The position numbers were made by a program, and so were the translations under genes. A stretch of 64,000 nucleotides of DNA from Sphaerisporangium corydalis (lineage in GTDB: Bacteria > Actinomycetota > Actinomycetes > Streptosporangiales > Streptosporangiaceae), in the NCBI RefSeq assembly GCF_025506355.1, contig NZ_JANZYP010000017.1, positions 1 through 64,000 of the forward strand, written 5' to 3'. The notes under the pieces are model-generated. The model had not been told where the DNA came from and ran no database searches. It was given only the letters and a program-made list of their open reading frames with translations. Positions 36,251 through 44,131 of this stretch are shown here, piece by piece. The stretch's first letter is position 1. The number at the start of each line of letters is the position of its first letter.

Positions 36251-37035
36251 GTCTGCTCCTTCAGGGCCGAGGTGGGGGCGGGCCGCCCGTTTCCCGATGA
36301 GGTGCGGCGCACGGCTCCGGGCAGGGCGGCGAGAAGATGGCGGGTGTAGTCGTGCTGTGGCGCGCCGAGCACTCGCGCGGTCGGGCCGTACTCGACGATC
36401 TCTCCGGCGTACAGCACCGCCACGTGGTCGGCGACGTAGCGGACGACCGCCAGGTTGTGGGAGATGAACAACATGGACAGGCCCAGTTCGCGGCGCATGT
36501 CCCGGACGAGGTTGAGCACGGCGCCCTGCACCGAGACGTCCAGCGCCGAGGTGATCTCGTCGGCGAGGATCACCTCGGGCCGGGCGGCGAGCGCCCGGGC
36601 CAGCGCGACCCGCTGACGCTGGCCGCCGGAGAGCCGCACGGGAAGGTCGTCGGCGCGTGAGGCGTCCAGGTGGACCAGCGCGAGCAGGCGCGCGATCTCC
36701 GCACGCCGTGCCTCCTTGCCGAGGCGTTCCCGCATGGCCTCCGCGATGCTCTCGCCCACGGTCATCCGCGGGTCGAGCGAGGAGTACGGGTCCTGGAAGA
36801 CCATCTGCACCGGGCGCGCGCGGCCCCGGTTCGGCACCGGCCGCCCGTCCAGCAGGATCTCGCCGGTCGTCACGGGCGCCAGGCCGACGGCGGCCCGCGC
36901 CAGCGTCGACTTCCCCGAGCCCGACTCGCCGACCAGGCCCACGACCTCGCCGCCGGCGACGTCGAGGCTGACGTCCTTCAGCACGGTGTGCGAGCCGTAG
37001 CGCACCGAGACGCCGCGGAAGCTGAGCAGGCTCAT
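36247..37035 (-). CDS. ABC transporter ATPase, DppF/OppF type
   Basis: A 262-residue ATPase. Walker A GESGSGKSTL, signature LSGGQRQRV, Walker B VILADEITSALD and the switch histidine in LFISHNLAVV are intact. It lacks the Cys-containing tail of the partner ATPase and ends in a short basic tail. The ATG overlaps the stop of the permease-ATPase fusion (ATGA). It forms the second nucleotide-binding half of the importer. Confidence 0.92.
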   Translation of the reverse strand: MSLLSFRGVSVRYGSHTVLKDVSLDVAGGEVVGLVGESGSGKSTLARAAVGLAPVTTGEILLDGRPVPNRGRARPVQMVFQDPYSSLDPRMTVGESIAEAMRERLGKEARRAEIARLLALVHLDASRADDLPVRLSGGQRQRVALARALAARPEVILADEITSALDVSVQGAVLNLVRDMRRELGLSMLFISHNLAVVRYVADHVAVLYAGEIVEYGPTARVLGAPQHDYTRHLLAALPGAVRRTSSGNGRPAPTSALKEQT

Positions 37036-38936
37036 ACGGTGACCTCCGCGCTGTCGGCGGGAAGCGGCCACCCGGCCTTGTGGCAGGCCACGCGGTTGCC
37101 CGCCGCGTCGGCCTGGAGCGGGGGTTCGACGGCGCGGCAGTGGTCGTCGGCGAGCGGGCAGCGTGCCGCGAAGGCACAGCCGGCCGGGACGTCGGAGGGG
37201 TCGACCGGCGTGCCGGGGATGACGGCGAGCGGCCGCGTCAGGTCGGTCTCCATGTCCGGCACGGCCGCGACCAGCGCCCGCGTGTACGGGTGCCGGGCGA
37301 GGGTCCCGAGGTCGCGGGCCGGCAGTTCCTCGACGATGAGGCCGGCGTACATCACCAGCACCCGGTCGCACACCTCCGTCACCACCGAGACGTCGTGACT
37401 GATGAGCAGGAGGGCGGCACCGGTGTCGCCGCGCACCTCGCCGAGGAGCGCGAGGACCTGCCGCTGGACCGTGACGTCCAGGGCGGTGGTCGGCTCGTCG
37501 GCGATGATGAGCCGCGGCGTCCCCATCAGGCCCATGCCGATCATCGCCCGCTGGCGCATCCCCCCGGAGAACTCGAAGGGGTACTGCCGCGCGCGCCGCT
37601 CGGGCTCGCGGAGCTTGACCGCGTGGAGGCGGTCGACCGCGCGGGCGAAGGCCGCCCTGCGGCCCAGCCCCTGGTGGAAGCGGCCCACCTCGGCCAGTTG
37701 CGGCCCGACCCGGTGGGCCGGGTTGAAGGACGTCATGGGGTCCTGGAAGACGACGACCAGCGACGTGCCGAGGCGTTTGCGCAACGACGCGGGATCGTCG
37801 GCGGCCATGAGGTCCTCTCCGGCGAAGACCAGGTGGTTGGCGTCGACGCGGACCGGCTCCTCGATGAGCCGGGCCACGGCCAGCGCCGTCACCGACTTGC
37901 CCGAGCCGGACTCGCCGACCACGCCGACGGCCTCGCCGTCCCGGATGGCGAACGTGACGCCCCGCACCGCGTGGATCGGGCGCCGGGCGCCGGGGATCGT
38001 CACCCGCAGGCCGTCCACCGACAGGACCGTGCCGGGCTCGGGGTCCGGCGCCGCGACCGCGGGCCCGGCGGACTCGCCGGCGGCGCCGCGGACCGCGCGG
38101 ACGCGCGCCACGCCGGGGATCACGTCGATGCCGAAGGCGGCCGCGAAGGCCTCGCCGGTGAGGTTGAACGCCAGGCCCGCGAGGACGACGGCGATGCCCG
38201 GCCCGAGCGCGGCGAGGGGGTGGACGTAGATGCCGTTGAGCCCGTCCTGCATGAGCTTGCCCCAGTCGTAGGACGGGGCCTGGACGCCCAGCCCGAGGAA
38301 CGAGAGCCCGGAGAACGTGAGCAGCACCCCGCCCGCGGCCATGGTCGCGTTCACGATCAGCGGTTCGGCGATGTTCGGCAGGGCGTGGCGGACCAGGATG
38401 CGGAATTTGCTCACGCCCGCGATACGGGCGGCGGCGATGTAGTCCCGCTCCGAGACGCCGGACAGGAGCGTGTGGCACAGCCGGGCGAACGCGGGCGCCC
38501 CGGCGAGGCCCACCGCCAGCGCCGCCCCCCGCGCGCCGACGCCGAAGACGACGGCGAAGAACAGGACGAGCAGCAGGCCGGGGAAGGCGACCAGCACGTT
38601 GACCGCCGAGGTGATGAAGCGGGCCACCCGCCGTCCGGTCAGCATCGGCGCGGCGCCGAGGACGACGCCCAGCACCATGCCGATCGCCGTCGCCGCCAGG
38701 GCCAGCGTGATCGAGAGCCGGGTGGCCACCAGCACCCGGAAGAACAGGTCCCTGCCGAGGTTGTCGGTGCCGATCCAGTGCTCGCCTGAGGGGCCGGCGA
38801 GCAGGTCACCGGTGTCGATGACCGTGGCACGGCCGTCCCACAGGACCGGTCCGAACACCGCGACCAGCAAGACGACGGTGAGGAGGCCGAAACCGGCGAA
38901 GCCGACGGGCCTGAGCAGGACGCGTGCCGCGCGCAT
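37032..38936 (-). CDS. Fused permease-ATPase of a peptide ABC importer (DppC-DppD)
   Basis: A 634-residue fusion. Residues 1 to about 280 form a DppC permease with six helices: GTDNLGRDLFFRVL, EAA-type loop ARIAGVSKFRILVRHALPN, and LTFSGLSFLGLGVQAPSYDWG. A 30-residue Ala/Pro/Gly linker joins it to a DppD ATPase (about 310-625) with GESGSGKSVTALAV, FSGGMRQRAMI, LIIADEPTTALD and the Cys-rich tail CAFAARCPLADDHC. Fusion of membrane and ATPase parts fixes their ratio and orientation. Transport polarity and ligand class follow from the family 5 binding protein gene upstream. Confidence 0.92.
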   Translation of the reverse strand: MRAARVLLRPVGFAGFGLLTVVLLVAVFGPVLWDGRATVIDTGDLLAGPSGEHWIGTDNLGRDLFFRVLVATRLSITLALAATAIGMVLGVVLGAAPMLTGRRVARFITSAVNVLVAFPGLLLVLFFAVVFGVGARGAALAVGLAGAPAFARLCHTLLSGVSERDYIAAARIAGVSKFRILVRHALPNIAEPLIVNATMAAGGVLLTFSGLSFLGLGVQAPSYDWGKLMQDGLNGIYVHPLAALGPGIAVVLAGLAFNLTGEAFAAAFGIDVIPGVARVRAVRGAAGESAGPAVAAPDPEPGTVLSVDGLRVTIPGARRPIHAVRGVTFAIRDGEAVGVVGESGSGKSVTALAVARLIEEPVRVDANHLVFAGEDLMAADDPASLRKRLGTSLVVVFQDPMTSFNPAHRVGPQLAEVGRFHQGLGRRAAFARAVDRLHAVKLREPERRARQYPFEFSGGMRQRAMIGMGLMGTPRLIIADEPTTALDVTVQRQVLALLGEVRGDTGAALLLISHDVSVVTEVCDRVLVMYAGLIVEELPARDLGTLARHPYTRALVAAVPDMETDLTRPLAVIPGTPVDPSDVPAGCAFAARCPLADDHCRAVEPPLQADAAGNRVACHKAGWPLPADSAEVTV

Positions 38937-38937
38937 C

Positions 38938-39960
38938 TCAGCTTTCTCCGATCGTCGAACGCGGGTCGAGCAGCGCGAGCACCACGTCGACGAGGGTGTT
39001 GATCAGCAGGACGCCGACGCCGTAGATCAGGACGGTCCCCTGCACCAGCGGGTAGTCCTTCGACACGATCGAGGAGACGATCGTGGAGCCGAGCCCCGGC
39101 CAGGCGAAGACGTTCTCCACCAGCACGGTCCCGGCCACGAGCGAGCTCAGCAGCAGGCCGCCGAGCGTCAGGCTCGCCGTCACGGCGTTCGGCAGGGCGT
39201 GCACGAGCTGGACCCGCCACGGCGTGAGCCGCTTGGCCCGCGCGGTGCGGATGTAGTCGGCCTCCATCACGGCGAGCATCTCCACGCGGACGATGCGCGA
39301 CAGCACCGCGCAGGGGCCGATCGCCAGCGCGAGCACCGGGAGCACGTAGGAGTCCGGGCCGGCGCGGCCCGCCACCGGGAACAGGTGGGTCTGCACCGCC
39401 AGCAGGTAGACGAGCCCGACGCCGACCAGGAAGTCGGGGATCGCCCCGAGCACGACGTTGGTCCCGGTGAACGCCAGCTCCGTACGCCGCCCCTTACCGC
39501 GGCGGGTGATCACCGCCATCACGACGCCCACGGGCACGGCGACGAGCACCGAGAGCAGGAACGCCGCCACCGCGAGCTGGGCCGTCGCGGGCAGACGCTG
39601 GGCGATCGTCTCGCCCACGGGCAGCCGGGTCGAGATCGAGACGCCCAGCTCCCCGCGGAGCAGGTTTCCGAGGAAACCGGCGTACTGCCGCCAGAGCGGG
39701 TCGAGCAGGCCGAGGTCCCGTGTGCGGGCCAGCACCAGCTCCGCGGGAGCGGTCGGTCCGAGCGCGGCCCGCACCGGATCGCCCGGGACCAGGTGGATCA
39801 TCAGGAACGAGGCGGTCACCAGGACCCAGAGCGAGACCAGCAGGCGTCCCGCCCGCCGCAGCGCGAAGCGGAGCCATCTGTGCGACCACAGATCGCCCGC
39901 CCGGCCGCGCAGGCCCCGCGCGGCCGAGGGCGGGACGGCCGCCGGCGTCCAGCCCCCCAT
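38938..39960 (-). CDS. ABC transporter permease, DppB type
   Basis: A 340-residue permease with six helices. A basic cytosolic N-terminus of about 35 residues precedes the OppB-type start RFALRRAGRLLVSLWVLVTA and IHLVPGDPVR. The EAA loop reads RTARAKRLTPWRVQLVHALPN, followed by VENVFAWPGLGSTIV. The ATG (39960) lies two bases after the SBP stop; its own stop is one base before the next gene's ATG. Longer in-frame starts would run back into the SBP coding region. Confidence 0.92.
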   Translation of the reverse strand: MGGWTPAAVPPSAARGLRGRAGDLWSHRWLRFALRRAGRLLVSLWVLVTASFLMIHLVPGDPVRAALGPTAPAELVLARTRDLGLLDPLWRQYAGFLGNLLRGELGVSISTRLPVGETIAQRLPATAQLAVAAFLLSVLVAVPVGVVMAVITRRGKGRRTELAFTGTNVVLGAIPDFLVGVGLVYLLAVQTHLFPVAGRAGPDSYVLPVLALAIGPCAVLSRIVRVEMLAVMEADYIRTARAKRLTPWRVQLVHALPNAVTASLTLGGLLLSSLVAGTVLVENVFAWPGLGSTIVSSIVSKDYPLVQGTVLIYGVGVLLINTLVDVVLALLDPRSTIGES

Positions 39961-39962
39961 CG

Positions 39963-41564
39963 TCACCCGAGCATCCGGATGCTGGTCGGGACGATGCTGC
40001 CGACGATGGAGAGCTTCGCGCCCTTGAGGAAGGTCGGGATCACGTTGTTGGCGAACGGCACCACGTCCGCGGCCTTGTAGAGCGCCTGCTCGGCCGCGAA
40101 CCAGTCCGCGCACCCGTCGGCGCCCTTGGCGCTCATCGCCTTGGTGGCCAGGGTGAGGTAGTCGGCGTTCTCGATGGCGGCGAAGTTCGTGCCCTTCGGG
40201 GCCGTGGTGCCGGAGAGGAACGGAATGAGCTGGTCGGGGGTACTGACGTTGAGCGGCACCCAGGCGATGTCCCAGTCACCGGTGCTGAAGAGCGCGGCGG
40301 AGACCTGGGTCGGGTTCAGCTGGGTGACCTTGGCGTCGATCCCCACCGCCTTCCAGGCCGCCAGGGCGAGTTCCGCGGCGGCGCTTCCGCCGCTTCCGAG
40401 CGTGTTGCCGTAGATGAGGGAGACCGAGAGCCTCTTTCCGCCCTTGGCGCGGACGCCGTCCGAGCCCTTCGCCCAACCGGCGGCGTCCAGGGCGGCCCCC
40501 GCGGCGGCGGCGTCGAACGACGGCACGTGGCCGGTCACGGCGTCGCCGACGCAGCCCGTCGGCTCCAGGACGGCCAGCTGGGTCGCGGCGGCGCCCTTGC
40601 CGGAGGTCAGCGCCACCTGAAGCTGCTTGAGATCGAGCGCCTGGGTCAGCGCCATGCGGACCGCCTTGTCGGAGGTGAGGTGGCCGGACGCGTGGTTGTA
40701 CCACTGCTCACCGACCACCGTCTGCGTGCCCACGGAGGCCAGCCCCGCCGCGGCGAGGCGGCCGGCGTCGGGGCCGGCGATCGTGACGGCGTTGACGGTG
40801 CCGGCGAGCAGTTCGTTGCCGGCGGTGGTCTCGTTCGCGACGATCTTGACGGTCACCTTGGCCGGCATTCCCTGCTCGGCGGTGGTGGCGCCGCCCGGCC
40901 CCCACGTGTAGCCCTTGCGGAGCTCGTAGGTGTAGTGGTCCGACGGGACCGCCTCGGTGAGGACGTAGGGGCCGGTGCCGCTGGTGCCGGCCTTGAGGGT
41001 GGCGCGGTCCTTCATGCCGGCGTCGCACACCATCGGCAGGTTCGCGAACGAGTTCAGCGCGAACGGGGCCGGTGCGGCCAGTTTGACGGTGACCGTCGAG
41101 CCTGAGGCCGAGGCGGTCGCGCCGGCGGGGATGAAGACCCCGAGGAACGGGCTCTTGTTGGCCGGGGCCTCCACATAGGTGATGTTGTCCACCACGGTCT
41201 TGGCCGTGAACGCCGTGCCGTCGGAGCAGGTGACGCCGTCCTTGAGCGTGAAGGTGAGCGTGGTGTCGCCGACGGTCCAGGACGCGGCCAGCTGCGGGAG
41301 GATCTTGCCGTCATCGGCGACGGCCACCAGCTTGTCGTAGGCGTACTGCGTCATGCCGAACAGGGTGCTGTCGACCGAACCCTGCGGGTCCAGGGCGCCC
41401 GGGTCCGAGGAGCCGTCCATGGTGAAGGTCTTGCCGTTGACGTAGGCGGCGGCACCCGGCGAGGCGGAGTCGGACGTGCCGCCGCCGCCACAGGCGGCGA
41501 GACCGGCCGTACCGGTCAGTGCCAGGGCGAGCGCCGCGAGGGTCCTCGTGCGTATGGGGGACAT
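39963..41564 (-). CDS. Substrate-binding lipoprotein, peptide class (SBP family 5)
   Basis: A 533-residue lipoprotein receptor with lipobox LAAC and a Gly/Ser-rich tether. SBP_bac_5 marks are DPGALDPQGSVDST, LAASWTVGDTTLTFTLKDGVTCSDGTAFTA, SGTGPYVL and KAVRMALTQALDLKQL. The ATG follows AAAAGGAA. It should deliver peptides or related amino-acid derivatives to the DppB/DppCD/DppF complex. The hydrolases on both sides indicate peptides containing D-residues or N-acylated residues (inference). Confidence 0.92.
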   Translation of the reverse strand: MSPIRTRTLAALALALTGTAGLAACGGGGTSDSASPGAAAYVNGKTFTMDGSSDPGALDPQGSVDSTLFGMTQYAYDKLVAVADDGKILPQLAASWTVGDTTLTFTLKDGVTCSDGTAFTAKTVVDNITYVEAPANKSPFLGVFIPAGATASASGSTVTVKLAAPAPFALNSFANLPMVCDAGMKDRATLKAGTSGTGPYVLTEAVPSDHYTYELRKGYTWGPGGATTAEQGMPAKVTVKIVANETTAGNELLAGTVNAVTIAGPDAGRLAAAGLASVGTQTVVGEQWYNHASGHLTSDKAVRMALTQALDLKQLQVALTSGKGAAATQLAVLEPTGCVGDAVTGHVPSFDAAAAGAALDAAGWAKGSDGVRAKGGKRLSVSLIYGNTLGSGGSAAAELALAAWKAVGIDAKVTQLNPTQVSAALFSTGDWDIAWVPLNVSTPDQLIPFLSGTTAPKGTNFAAIENADYLTLATKAMSAKGADGCADWFAAEQALYKAADVVPFANNVIPTFLKGAKLSIVGSIVPTSIRMLG

Positions 41565-41633
41565 GCGGTTCCTTTTCTGGGGGGTGAGCGGGATCCGCCC
41601 GGGCTCTCGGACACGGGCGAACCGCCCGGGCTC

Positions 41634-43013
41634 TCAGGCGCGGGCGACCACACGGCCGTAGTGGATGTACTTCGCCCGGTCCGTCGCGTCGCGTCCGATG
41701 AAGGCGAAGATGAGGTGGATGCCGTGCGTCGGTTCGAGAGAGATCAGCGAGTCGCCCTCGAAGTGCACGAGCCGGCTGCGCTCGGGCCTCCCGCCGATCT
41801 CGGCGATGACGTCCTTGGGCACCCGGTCGAGCCAGATCGCGCCCTCGGCGTCCTGGCTGACGGTGATGTCGTAGATCGTGTCCGCGTAGTGGCCCAGGTA
41901 GGGCGCCGGGTCGATCGTCTGCGGCTCGGCGGGCGGCACCGGACGGCCCGGCAGGGTGACGCCGGTGAGCTCCTTGAGCAGGTACGCCGGCACGTCGTTG
42001 AAGATGCCGAAGAAGTCGCCGCCGTTGGTCAGCAGCGCGATCGCGACGCCGTGCTCGGGGACGAACCTGAGGAAGGCCACCTGGCCGATGGTCCCGCCGT
42101 CGTGGCCGATCACGGTGTGGCCGTCGTGCTCGTCCATCTCCCAGCCCAGGCCCCACGAGCCGCCCATGCCGCTGAGCCGGGGCACCTTCACCTGCGGGCG
42201 CCGCATCGCGGCCACGGTCTCCGGCCTGAGCACGACCGAGCCGTCGGGCGCCGTGCCGCCCGCCAGGTGCATGGCGACGAAGCCGAGCAGGTCGCGGGGG
42301 GTCATGGCGAGCATCGACCCGGCGGGGCCGTTGGACTTCGCGAGCGCCCAGACCGGCGCGGGCGCCAGGGAACCGTCCTCGCCGGGCACGTGGCCGACGG
42401 CGGCCCGGTGCAGGATCGCCTCGTAGGGGCTCGGGGAGACGTGGGTGAGGCCGAGCGGGGCGGCCAGGCGCTCGACCAGCACCTCGTCGAAGGGCTTGCC
42501 GCGCAGCACCTCGACCAGGCGGCCGAGCACCACGAAGCCGGTGTTGTTGTAGGAGAAGACCTCGCCCGGCTCGAAGAGCTGCGGGATGTCATGGAGCGAG
42601 GTGACGTACTTCTCGATGGCGTCGTCGCCTCGGCCGGTGTCGGTGAAGATGTCGCCCTCGAAGCCGGCGACGTGGCACAGCAGCTGGCGGGTGGTGATCG
42701 TGTCGGCGGCGGCCTCGTCACCGATGGTGAACTCCGGCAGGTAGGCGCGCAGCGGCTTGTCGAGGTCCACCAGGCCGTCGTCCACGAGCTGCATGACCAG
42801 GGCGCTGGTCCAGAGCTTGGTGATCGACCCGATCTGGAAGACCGAGTCGGTCGTCGCCTCGACACCGGTGGCCTGGCTGAGGACACCGGCGGCGGCGGTG
42901 AGCACCCGGCCTCCGGCGAGGACGGCGACCGAGGCGCCGGGCACGCCGCGCTCGGCCACGATCCGGGCGAAGTGCTCGTCGAGCCAGCTCTGGACACTTT
43001 CCGGCGACATCAT
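41634..43013 (-). CDS. Penicillin-recognising serine hydrolase (beta-lactamase family), copy 2
   Basis: A 459-residue paralogue of the protein at 34859-36250, with the same cytosolic layout. Catalytic S63-x-x-K66 (GSITKLW), Y155-N-N157 and HDGGT are intact, and an extra C-terminal domain covers about 365-459. No ribosome site precedes the ATG pair at 43013/43010; a -10-like TAGCCT ends six bases upstream, so the mRNA may be leaderless and start here. Repeated TCCGATCGGACAA sites lie 38-81 bases upstream. It heads the run of genes for the importer, which starts 69 bases after its stop. Confidence 0.88.
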   Translation of the reverse strand: MMSPESVQSWLDEHFARIVAERGVPGASVAVLAGGRVLTAAAGVLSQATGVEATTDSVFQIGSITKLWTSALVMQLVDDGLVDLDKPLRAYLPEFTIGDEAAADTITTRQLLCHVAGFEGDIFTDTGRGDDAIEKYVTSLHDIPQLFEPGEVFSYNNTGFVVLGRLVEVLRGKPFDEVLVERLAAPLGLTHVSPSPYEAILHRAAVGHVPGEDGSLAPAPVWALAKSNGPAGSMLAMTPRDLLGFVAMHLAGGTAPDGSVVLRPETVAAMRRPQVKVPRLSGMGGSWGLGWEMDEHDGHTVIGHDGGTIGQVAFLRFVPEHGVAIALLTNGGDFFGIFNDVPAYLLKELTGVTLPGRPVPPAEPQTIDPAPYLGHYADTIYDITVSQDAEGAIWLDRVPKDVIAEIGGRPERSRLVHFEGDSLISLEPTHGIHLIFAFIGRDATDRAKYIHYGRVVARA

Positions 43014-43049
43014 GTGCTGAGGCTAAGGGGCGGGCCCGCTGCCGTACTC

Positions 43050-43094
43050 GTCCGATCGGACAACCTTGCCCGTCGCGGTCATCCGATCGGACAA
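43050..43094. promoter_or_regulatory. Paired operator-like sites upstream of the D-peptide operon
   Basis: TCCGATCGGACAA occurs twice in direct orientation, at 43051-43063 and 43082-43094. The core TCCGATCGGA is a perfect palindrome, extended to GTCCGATCGGAC in the first copy. The spacing is 31 bp, about three helical turns. The pair is just upstream of the serine hydrolase gene that heads the importer genes, so it is a candidate PucR-regulator binding site. Confidence 0.6.
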
Positions 43095-43134
43095 GCCCGC
43101 CCCGCGCCCCTTCGGGTGAGCCGCCCGCACCGCG

Positions 43135-44097
43135 TCATTTCCAGACCTGACCGGCCACCCGCCGGAAGTTGCCGCCCAGGATGCCGCGCACGGCCTCGTC
43201 CGGGTAGCCGCGCCCGACCAGCTCCCGCTCGATCAGCAGCGTGACCTCCGGCTCGACGAACCGGATCACGCCCCAGCGGGTGTACTCCTCGGGGAACAGG
43301 TCGGGGTTGGCCTCGAGGTCCACCTGCAGGTCGTCGGCGTCGAAGGAGAAGTCGCTGCCGATGCCGACGTGCTCGGGCCCGACCAGTTCGACGGCGTAGT
43401 CGATGTGGGCGACGAAGGCGTCGAGGGTCGCGGTGTTCGGGCCGAGGAAGATCCCGACGCCGGGGATGCCGATGACGCCGCCGGTCGCGGCGCACTCGCG
43501 CGCCTGCTCGTCGGTGACGTTGCGGACGTGGTCCCACAGCCCGCGCATCGCGGAATGGGAGTAGATCATCGGCTGCTCGGAGACCGCCGAGAGGTCGAGC
43601 CCGGTACGCGTGCCGCAGTGCGAGCCGTCGACCAGCATGCCGACCTCGTTCATCCGCCTGACCAGGTCGCGGCCGTACGCCGTCAGGCCGGTGTCGGTCG
43701 TGTCCAGGCAGCCGCCGCCGGCGGCGTTGCCGTTGTTGTAACTCGGCAGCAGCGACTTCACGCCCAGGTCGTAGAAGGTGCCCACCATGTCGAGGTCACC
43801 GGCGAGCGGGTTGGAGTCCTCCAGGTCGAACGCCACCACGACACGGTCGCCGGGGACCGCGGCGTCGATCTCCCCGATGGTCGTCGCGATCTCCAGGGCG
43901 GGGTGGGCCTCGATCGAGCGGGTGAAATGGTCGATATAGGAGAGCGCGTCCTCGCGTGAGTGCGGCGCGTAGCCGACGTTGACGCTCACGTACGCGCCGC
44001 CCGGCCGGCGGTACCGCAGGAGGTCGCTGACGTCGGCGTCGAGGGTGAGGGGCAGGCAGGTGTGCTGCTCCCAGAAGGCGCGGCTCGCTGTGGTCAT
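43135..44097 (-). CDS. M19 (renal dipeptidase) family protein with altered N-terminal metal site
   Basis: A 320-residue barrel hydrolase. Conserved M19 positions are visible: E93 (VVAFDLEDSNP), H160 (LVDGSHCG), H181 (MIYSHSAMR) and R192-N-V, plus the C-terminal GGNFRRV. At the N-terminus, where the family has D-G-H-x-D, it reads LTLDADVSDLL, so the first zinc-ligand histidine is missing or replaced. M19 enzymes cleave L-D dipeptides and D-peptide bonds, which fits the adjacent D-peptide genes. The ATG has AGGA upstream. It is 34 bases after the hydrolase-methyltransferase fusion gene, so it may be co-transcribed with that. Confidence 0.8.
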   Translation of the reverse strand: MTTASRAFWEQHTCLPLTLDADVSDLLRYRRPGGAYVSVNVGYAPHSREDALSYIDHFTRSIEAHPALEIATTIGEIDAAVPGDRVVVAFDLEDSNPLAGDLDMVGTFYDLGVKSLLPSYNNGNAAGGGCLDTTDTGLTAYGRDLVRRMNEVGMLVDGSHCGTRTGLDLSAVSEQPMIYSHSAMRGLWDHVRNVTDEQARECAATGGVIGIPGVGIFLGPNTATLDAFVAHIDYAVELVGPEHVGIGSDFSFDADDLQVDLEANPDLFPEEYTRWGVIRFVEPEVTLLIERELVGRGYPDEAVRGILGGNFRRVAGQVWK

Positions 44098-44131
44098 GGC
44101 GACATCCTGGCCCATCCCCGGACGGGCGCGT

